Assembly (NCBI GenBank): GCA_020740775.1 | Contig: JAHEWK010000024.1 | Coordinates: 558,001-622,000 of the forward strand | DNA length: 64,000 nt | Reading direction: 5' to 3' | DNA from: Ilyonectria destructans | Lineage: Eukaryota; Ascomycota; Sordariomycetes; Hypocreales; Nectriaceae | In this document: one piece after another, positions 55,933-64,000 of the stretch | How positions within the stretch are numbered: the stretch's first letter is position 1 | Layout of the letters: every line of letters starts with the position of its first letter | Program-made: the position numbers and the translations under genes | Notes under the pieces: generated by a model | The model's database searches: none | The model's input: only the letters and a program-made list of their open reading frames with translations | Told to the model about the DNA's origin: nothing

Positions 55933-56568
55933 CTAATGGAAAAAGAAAACTAATAATGATACCACTTGTTTGAATAGTAGATTGAATTTAGGATACCATG
56001 GTTTTAAATAGCAAAGAAATGAGAATGACGATAATTAATACCATTGTTCTGGAGTGACTGAAGCTGCTGAAGCCAAGCAGCACGATGGCAGACGCGCTGA
56101 TATCTCGATCTTGATGTAGCATGTCTATTCTAGACTCGGAAGTTATAGCGAACGAAGAGTTGAGCTTCACAAAACCGCAACGCGCGAGGCGAAAATAGAT
56201 CGCGAGCAAAGAGACATGGTCTCTCGAACTGCATTTTGCTTCGCTCAAATACGGAATCCACGCCCCATCCAAGAAACCCAACCAGAAAAGCTATGAACAC
56301 GAAGAGGAGTGAGAAAACCACAGGAGTGAAGAAGAAAAACTCAGAAAGCAAATATTGACGCCGCGCTGGTCTCCGTCTCGCCTTTTCACGTATCGCCCCG
56401 TAACCTGATAGCCCTATTCTACTTAGACACAATTCTTTCCTTCCTCCCATTCTCTTAATATTTTGGCAAGGAGCGCTGAACTACCGTTTGAAACCCAGAT
56501 TAGTCCTTCCTCCGCAGTAGTTTCCCATGTCCACCGAGGATACAAGTTGTCGTTTGCGTATGTTGAGC
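55933..56568. other. Convergent spacer, amino acid permease / CET1
   Basis: 636 bp of AT-rich sequence between facing stop codons. No gene is seen. Confidence 0.5.
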
Positions 56569-59269
56569 TCAGGGGAGTTCTTTGGCTTTGCGGGCGAGGA
56601 TGCGGACGTTGTCGACGAAGCCCTCGACAAGCTCTTGGTATCGATGCGGTGCGCCGCTGATGGCTTTGCGGCCCTGGTCGATGGTAATTCCTGGAGCCAG
56701 TTCGATCTCCAGTTCGTGTTCCTTGTCCATCCTTTGAGCACCCTGCAAACGGTTAGCATCAATGTTGTCTATAACAGGGCTGGATGAAGTATAAACTCAC
56801 CCCTGGGCCGTTTGATAAATGGGAGACCTGTGTGAGGTCGATCTGATAATGCCCATGCGTGTAACTGAGCCGGTCCTTGTTACGATCAGGCTGTCGATCT
56901 ACTTGACTTGTCGCAAATTGCTCCAGCTCGTCCACGTCGCCATCCCAGTCCATTTCGAGGTTGATGCTGATACGGCAATCCATAGGGCACATGGGCATGT
57001 GTAAGTTAATGTCCGCCACGCGAGCCTTGATGATCTTGCCGAGAACCTCGCGCGTCTTTTGATCGTATGTAACTCGCACGCGAACGTTTTTGCTTCGCGA
57101 GCCGAGGCGTGCACGCATGCAACCGGGGAGTCGGCCCTGGAGGTCTGACGGGAGTTCGAAGAAGCGGTCGATCTCGCGGCGGTGCTTGTAGAGGACTTGG
57201 ACGCGGGTGTTGCCATTGGGGGCACGAGGGTCAGTCTGAATGACCGTCTGGTTTAGGAAGTCGTTGAAGTATTTGTGCTGAGCCTGGGAATTGTCAGTAA
57301 GTTATGGAAGCATCCGGGTGTTTGAGTTAGGGCTTACCTCAGTCATGCTGCTCCGGAAGGCAATTCGAGGACTGTCGTGGAGTACGCATTCGGAATCGAG
57401 TAATCTATCCACACGATGGTTGGTGTCCTTGTCAATGAGCGTTCCCAGCTTGGCTTCAATTTCAAACTGAATCCCTCGGCTGACAATCTCTTGCATGTCT
57501 TCATTGTTTATGACATTGATGAACAACCAATCAGCCACCGTCTTGGACATTTCTTCGTACGGCTTGACGCCAGTGATGCTGGCCTCCCATGGACCGAGAA
57601 TGTCTTGAGGAACTGGCTCAGCAGGGGAAGGTTGGCTGTGGCTGGCCTGATGGGATCTCGTCGTCTCAGGGGAGGTGTGACGGCTGGGACGAGCACTGCC
57701 CTCACTCTTGCCATTCACCGGCGCGTGGGCTCTCTTTTGAAGAACAAAGTTGGCGTGATTTGGCATCGACTTGCCCAAGGTCCGAGCATTCTGGGCCCAG
57801 ATTGGCGGCTCAGGCCGGCGGAGGCGTTTCTTCCGAGGCATGACGGGAGAGCTGGAGGACTTGGAGCTTCGGGCTTGGCCAGGGACGTGGCCTCCGTTGA
57901 CCTCACCGGGTGGAGGGCGAGTTTCTCGGTGCTCAAGTTCTTTGGGGCTCAGGTCACGGTCCTCCAATTTTCGCTTCGCTGGTGTGACTGCGCGGTCTGA
58001 GTCGATGACCATGGGTTGGGCAGTGACGTTCAACCTGCTTTCTGCTTCGACCGATTGGGGAGCGAAGTCGGGGTTGCTCTGGAGAGATGGAACGCGGGTC
58101 TTGGGACTAACGGAAGCACTGGGGGCTCGTTCGCTGTGGGACTGAGATCTTTGGTGGATCTCACGTGCAGGGGACTCGTAGCTGGTTGAAATACGTTTAG
58201 CAGGCGGTGGAGGAGGAGGCGGCGAGCTTTGTGCGTGTGCTTGTGCTTGTGTTTGCGTGACTTGAGCACCGGCGGCAGATGAAAGCCTTTGTTGGTAAGG
58301 GCTTGGCGGCTGCGCGTAGGCGAGGGAAGGTTGTCTCGAGCCGGCGGACAAGGGCGGGCCCACGGGCGTGGGCGGCTGGGAGGGAGCGCGGCTATAATCG
58401 CCCGGGGGAGGACGCGACGCGGCAACGGGGCTGGCCTGGGCGTAGGGTGGCCCGTATTGATGCTGGCTTTGAGCTGAAGTCGGTGTGGGAGTCGAGTGTG
58501 TGGATTGCGAGCGTTGATGGATGTATGAATGGGGACCGGCGGCCGAACCGACAGGTGGTGTTTGTGGGACTGGGTGCTGCCCTTGTTGCATGTAGGGGCC
58601 TGGGGCGTGGCCTGGGCCGACGCCTTGAGGAACTTGGGAGAAGCTTTCGCGTCGTTGGGGTTGAGGCTGCGGTTGATATTGCGCGGGAGGATACTGGTGG
58701 CGCTGTATGGGGCTGTTCACCTCAGGTGGAGGTTGCGAGGGAGGGAATGGGAACCCGGGGCCTCCCGAGGCCGTGGACGGTGTCGTCGCCGGTCGGTATG
58801 GCGAAGGAGCTGGAGCCGGGCCACTGGGGGATCGCACATCGTGGAACGAGCCGGTGGACTGGAGCGGCGGTGGCGCAGGACGTCCAGGATACGGCCCAGG
58901 AGTTTGGTAAGGGGAGGGCTGCGGGGGGTATGCGTTGGACGGAGGTTGTTGGTGTTGGAGCTGGAGCTGGTGTTGCGGAGGAGCGTGCTGCTGCTGGAGC
59001 TGCGGGTGCTGGAGGTGGTGAGGATGGGGGGGATACTCTTGCGGCGGCGGCTTGCCAGGCGATGGCTGCGGCGGTGGGCGAGGGTACTCGCGATATGAGT
59101 ACTGGGCAGGGCTCTGCGAGGGACGAGGCTGCTGCTGCTGCTGCTGCTGGCGGAGATGCTGCGGTTCCTGTGGTCGCGGGGGCGGCGGCTGCTGCTTAGG
59201 CGTCGGAGGCGCTTTGGCCTGGCCGCGGTCGCCGTTGTCCGAGGTGTTGAGGACGGATCTGAGATCCAT
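56569..59269 (-). CDS. CET1: mRNA 5'-triphosphatase, capping enzyme beta subunit (CET1)
   Basis: Three exons (59269-57338, 57283-56801, 56742-56569) encode 862 aa. The enzyme removes the gamma-phosphate from the 5' end of nascent mRNA so that the guanylyltransferase can add the cap. It belongs to the fungal metal-dependent tunnel family, unrelated to the animal enzyme. Both metal-binding glutamate pairs are visible: FEIEAKLGTLID near residue 602 and ELEIELAPG at Glu817/Glu819. Between them lie KYFNDFLNQ, KHRREIDRFFELP and CPMDCRISINLE. The first ~550 residues are disordered and dominated by Pro, Gln, Ser and Tyr (polyGln near residue 45), far longer than in budding yeast, and could bind RNA polymerase II or condensates. 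The homopolymeric codon bias creates long false frames on the plus strand. Confidence 0.93.
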
Positions 59270-61488
59270 CGTGGTCGGATTCGTTCTGGGCGTGGGCGGC
59301 TGCGTTGGTCGATGAGGCGTTGGGATTGGAGTCGTGCCGTGCCCGACAACGTGTGTCCGGGCAGCTCCAGGCGAGACGGCGTCGGCTCAATGTCAAGGGC
59401 AATGGCACGTCTTGCATCAGATCGCAGACGCGACAAGATCGCAGCAGCAAGGTACGAGGGATGGGCGATCAGATGGATCCGGTCCGGTGAGCAGGGCCGT
59501 CGTCGTCGTCGTCGCGCGAAGGAGATGGGGATGCGTCGCAAGCGGACATGGATGAGTCTAGCACCTTACGCCGCCATGGCGAGGCTGCAATGCCGTCGAT
59601 GTCGATTGACGCCTGGTGATCCGGAGACGGACGGGACGCGCGGGGGATGGATGGAGCAGGGAGTCGCACGCGCTGTACACTTGTCGTTAGATGGCCATAC
59701 TCGGGATGGTGATTTTTTAGCACTGTTGTGTCTTGACGTTCCAAGAGACAAAGGAAGAGAGAGACGAGGCGGAGCCCAGCCAACAACCTCTACTTGCAGG
59801 GATGTGTGTCGCAACGAACGAACAGCCAGAGGGATGGGGGAATGAGTGGCACTTTTTTTCTTTTCTAAACCAGACCTGAGCGGTACTTGTGCTGATCACT
59901 GCGCTAGTATGGGTCGCGGAGGTACCTCTGGTCCACAGCTCCAGCCGGACTTGGGCATGTTAAGCACATCATCCCAGGGTGTTTCCAGGGGCGTACCCTC
60001 GCGGGTGCTAGCACTATCAGCACTAGAGCCCACTGGAGGACGCTGTGGGAGCGCGTTCCTCTGGCGTATCGGGCCCCGGCTGTGCCCTGGAAGGCTCGTT
60101 TAGGGGCCATTTTAGTGGACAACGCGGAGGAGAGAGCTCCCGTCTCCATCCATTCTCTTATCTTCAGCCTCTCATCCTTAAATCTTGTGGTAGTTCGGTT
60201 TTCCATGTACTTGACTACCGCACTTTCCATCCCCAAATTTGTCTGTCTCAACGTCATGCTGTTGGGACTGGCTCAAATTTTCTTGTCTCTTATTTTCTTT
60301 TCTTGTGCGTGTGTTTGTGCGTGCGTGCGTTGTGTAGTCATGTATGTCTCGCGTCCCACGGCAGAGTCCAACAGATAGTACAGCTCCAGCCCAGCCCAGT
60401 CCAATGTCTGCCATTCGAGTGACCATCTCTTGCATGGCTGTGGGTGCCACGTACGCCAACTCTCCCGCCGCTGCGATCCACTGGTAGGATGACCTACAGG
60501 TAGTTCCCGTCCCGCCAGCGGTGCGGAAACAAACCCTCCTCACTGCCCGTTTGTCTGGAAGCTTGAGGGTACGTTTTGAGACTCCTGCCATTGATATCGG
60601 GTTTGCTTTCGCTAATGCGATTGTGATTGACATGTCGGTTCCTCACGCTGATACTGCCCAATGCGACCTGCCCCTGAGACCCTGAGAAGCCACCTAGAGC
60701 TAGCTGTCTGCCGCGCTTTGTCCTTCTCCGTACCTAGCTGTGATCACAAGGTACAGAGTCAGGTACCTAAGGCCCTAGCCTCTGTCCGAGCGTGACATAC
60801 ATTGCTCGAGAAGGCCCTGGGATTTGTGAATCTGTGAGACTCTGTGGCCCTACAATCGCCAAGAAACGCGTCCAACTGTGGCTCACAGGGCCCATGCCGT
60901 GTTTCGTGTTTTCAAGCCATGCGAAAGTGGTCCCTGGAGGGTGAGGCATTGTGGATTTGGACACGATGCTCTGATAGGGCGGTTCGTTCCTCTGTCGTTG
61001 AATTTATCACGTGCTAGCATTCCTAAATGACCGACTTTGCACCGGGCTCAGCTTCTGGTTGCCCTAGGGCCTTAGGCAGAAGCTGTCCGCGTCGTCGCAC
61101 CATTGTTCCAATTGCGGCGCCGCTTCCATCTGGATGAGTCAGCCAAGATTAGGTAAGATTGGTCGTCTGTCGTACCTGCCTCTGCCTGGTGCGCAAGCTT
61201 CCCCTGGTCAGTGCGTCGCCTCCGAGGCAGAGCTGTGCCTGACGTGGACCATCTCGAGTTTCCTTCTTGAGCAAAACAACCACCTCAACATCTCTCACTC
61301 TCTCCATTTCCCCGCCCCATCTCTCTCCACATCACCATCCCACCCAAGAGGCTCACCCGCGTATGCCGTTGGGTTTATTCGGAAACCGCCCGTTTGCTTC
61401 CAGTCGCCCCATCTTGTCTCTCGAGTCGCCTCTCGTCCTCCTGCAGCACTCACTCGCCCGCCCGTCCAACCCGTCGCACACCTTCAAG
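59270..61488. promoter_or_regulatory. Divergent intergenic region CET1 / RPN2
   Basis: 2.2 kb between two housekeeping starts. No supportable gene. A TTTTCTTTTC-like stretch and a TGTGCGTG run lie near 60280-60340. I did not find an obvious proteasome-associated control element. Confidence 0.45.
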
Positions 61489-64000
61489 ATGCCTGGACTC
61501 GTGTCGGCGACCGGCGTGCTCGCCTTCCTTGCCGACGAGGAGCCTGAGCTCAAAGTCTTCGCCCTCCAGACCCTCAACGACGACATTGACACCGTCTGGA
61601 CCGAGGTTGCCGCCGCTCTGAGCCAGATGTGCGTCCCGGATCCCGCAACGCTACCTTCGTTATTGATAAGCTGACTCTTGATAGCGAGGCTCTCTACGAG
61701 GACGAGTCATTCCCTGAACGCCAGCTCGCCGCTCTTGTCCTCGCCAAGGTCTACTACCACCTCCAGGCCTACAATGACAGCATGGTCTTCGCCCTCGCCG
61801 CGGGCGACCTCTTCAAGCTCGATGCCCCCGGCGAGTTCGAGGAGACCATCATCTCTAGGTGTATCGACCAGTACATCGCCGTGACCGCCGCCAAGAAGTC
61901 ATCTCCTCAAGCTTCCAAAACCACTGATCTCCCCGAGCTCGCCACCACCTTCGCTAGCGGATCCGATGCCGTCATGTCCCCCACGACGCCTTTCTCGCAA
62001 ACAACCCTGCCTCCCAAGTCTCTGCTATCGCGCGACTCCGTCGACAACACCATGCTTGAGGCAACCTTCCAGCCTGCTTTCAAGCAGGGCCGATCCGGCT
62101 CCATCGCCGAGCTCCCTGACCAAGCCACCGATTCTCTGCAAAGAGTTATTGACCGTCTGTTCGAGAGCTGTTTGAAGCAGGGTCGGTATAGGCAGGTGGT
62201 CGGAATTGCTGTGGAAGCCAAGAACCTCGATGTCCTTCGACGGGTTATCAAGCGTGCCAGTGACGACGAGAAGAACTCCAAGTCCAAGACCCAGGAGGGC
62301 ACTCCCGGTCCTGCTGAGGACCTGATGGAGTACACTCTCGGCATCTGCATGGATATTGTCCAAGAACGAAGTCTTCGAACTGAGATTTTGAGGTTGATTC
62401 TTGATCTTCTCAACGAAATTCCTAACCCTGATTATTTCGCAATCGCCAAGTGTGTCGTCTACCTCAACTCAGACGACGAGGCGTCGCGAATGCTCCAAAC
62501 CCTTGTCGATGACGGTGATCAATCCTCAATCGCAAACGCCTATCAAATCGCCTTCGATCTGTACGACAACGGAACACAGGAGTTCTTGGGCAAGGTTTTG
62601 GCTGCTTTGCCTTCTGGTGAGCCTCCCAAGAAGGAGGAGTCGGAAGAGAAGGACAATGAGGGCGAGTCAGAGCCCCTTCTTGAGGACCAGCAGGAAGCCC
62701 CTGAGAATGAGCTCCCCGAGGACGTGGCAAAGGCTTATCGCAACATTCGATCCATCCTTGATGGCAGCAAGACCATCAAGTTGAACCTCGAGTTCCTCTA
62801 CCGAAACAACCGAACCGACCAGAGCATCCTCAACAAGGTGCGCGACAGCCTAGAGGGCCGAAACTCCATCTTCCACACTGCCGTTACCTTCTGCAACGCT
62901 TTCATGAACCAGGGCACCACCAACGACAAGTTCTTCCGTGACAACCTGGAGTGGCTCGGCAAGGCCGTTAACTGGTCCAAGTTCACTGCTACAGCCGCTC
63001 TCGGTGTCATTCACCGTGGAAACCTGTCTCAGTCTCGTAAGCTCCTTGAGCCCTATCTCCCCCGCCAAGGTGGCCTTAGCAGTGGTTCCATCTTTAGCCA
63101 GGGTGGTGCTCTGTATGCCTACGGTCTTATCCACGCCAACCACGGTGCCGATGCCTTGGAATACCTGAAGACTCAGTTCAGCCAGGCTGAGGAGGAGGTC
63201 GTTCAGCATGGTGGTGCCCTTGGTCTCGGCATTGCTGGCATGGCCACTGGTGACTGGGAAATCTTTGAGAAGCTCAGGGAAATCCTGTTCCAGGATTCTG
63301 CCCTCAATGGCGAGGCCGTCGGTCTCTCCATGGGTCTCATCATGCTGGGTACTGGAAACGTCAAAGCCCTTGAGGACATGATTACCTATGCTCATGAGAC
63401 CACTCATGAGAAGATTGTTCGTGGTCTGGCCATCGGTATGGCTCTCATCATGTTCGGCCGCCAGGAGGGTGCCGATGTTCTGATTGACGGTCTCCTCAAC
63501 GATCCCGATCCCACTCTGCGATACGGTGGTATCATGACCGTTGCCCTTGCCTATTGCGGCACTGGCAGCAACAAGGCTATTCGAAAGCTCCTCCACACCG
63601 CTGTCAGCGATGTCAACGATGACGTGCGCCGAATCGCTGTCATGAGTCTCGGTTTCATTCTCTTCCGCAAGCCCGGAAGCGTCCCGCGTATGGTAGAGCT
63701 GCTGTCCGAGTCGTACAACCCTCACGTTCGCTACGGCTCTGCTATGGCTCTGGGTATCTCTTGCGCCGGTACCGGCCTGGACGAGGCCATTGACCTCCTC
63801 GAGCCCATGATGAAGGATCCTACCGACTTTGTGCGACAGGGTGCTCTTATCTCCCTCGCCATGATCATGGTGCAACAGAACGAGGTCATGAACCCCAAGG
63901 TCTCCGCCATCCGCAAGACGCTCAAGAAGGTGGTTGGCGATCGTCATGAGGATGCCATGACCAAGTTCGGTGCGGCCCTCGCCCTCGGTATCATCGATGC
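61489..64000 (+). CDS. RPN2: 26S proteasome regulatory subunit RPN2 (partial, 3' end outside window)
   Basis: Exon 1 is 61489-61628. A 56-nt intron (donor GTGCGT, 61629-61684) follows, and exon 2 stays open from 61685 to the window edge. About 818 residues are present of an expected ~1,000 or more. RPN2 is the large scaffold of the proteasome base that helps hold the ubiquitin receptor Rpn13 and the deubiquitinase Rpn11 in place. The N-terminus (SATGVLAFLADEEPELKVFALQTLN) and helical repeats match. The proteasome/cyclosome (PC) repeats are clear: GALYAYGLIHANHG, HGGALGLGIAGMATG, GEAVGLSMGLIMLGTG, IVRGLAIGMALIMFG, RYGGIMTVALAYCGTG and VRYGSAMALGISCAGTG. A Ser/Thr/Pro-rich insert sits near residues 130-180. 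The missing part is only a window effect. Confidence 0.95.

Noticed and set aside
58279..59199. 306-codon Gly/Ala/Arg-rich frame opposite CET1
   Set aside because: It is the reverse complement of the Pro/Gln-rich CET1 extension. Low complexity, no domain.
62850..63947. 365-codon open frame opposite RPN2
   Set aside because: Antisense shadow of the PC-repeat region; the repeated His/Gly/Val-rich content mirrors RPN2 codons.

Overview
The window is nuclear DNA of a filamentous ascomycete. Genes are split by many short introns (mostly 46-94 nt) with GT...CTAAC...AG signals. Start codons follow CT-rich leaders, and the gene set is typically fungal: UapA-type purine permease, rhodopsin-domain (PTH11-like) membrane protein, MARVEL proteins, GH18 and GH43 secreted enzymes, and a CET1-type mRNA 5'-triphosphatase. 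A Sordariomycete, perhaps Hypocreales, fits best, but this is inferred from gene style, not from a search. I see no rRNA, no convincing tRNA, no transposon and no CRISPR array. The right edge cuts through RPN2.

Layout. 0-20 kb is mainly housekeeping: COX10 (-), an atypical transaldolase (+), a 1,649-residue protein of unknown function with five C2H2-like fingers (+), MSH6 (-), an FAD monooxygenase (-) and DPH2 (+). 20-40 kb is looser, with 0.6-3.1 kb non-coding gaps, and is rich in membrane or secreted products: two small MARVEL proteins (-), a large low-complexity fungal protein (-), a GH43 arabinanase (+), a rhodopsin-domain protein (-), a secreted glycerophosphodiesterase (-) and a GH18 chitinase (-). 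40-64 kb holds JIP5 (+), a truncated iron-type alcohol dehydrogenase (-), a uric acid/xanthine permease (+), an 856-residue unknown protein with paired Cys motifs (-), an APC amino acid permease (+), CET1 (-) and RPN2 (+, partial).

The genes do not form one obvious pathway, and I found no biosynthetic cluster. The observations most worth following are: the two large unknown proteins; four ACGCG cores packed into 40 bp upstream of MSH6, suggesting MBF-type cell-cycle control; a GATA cluster in the 3 kb upstream of the purine permease; two stop-free 51-nt introns that could be retained as 17-residue insertions; a GC-AG intron; a NAGNAG acceptor; and the broken alcohol dehydrogenase. Exon boundaries were placed by reading splice signals and checking that phases close. 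They are predictions without transcript support.
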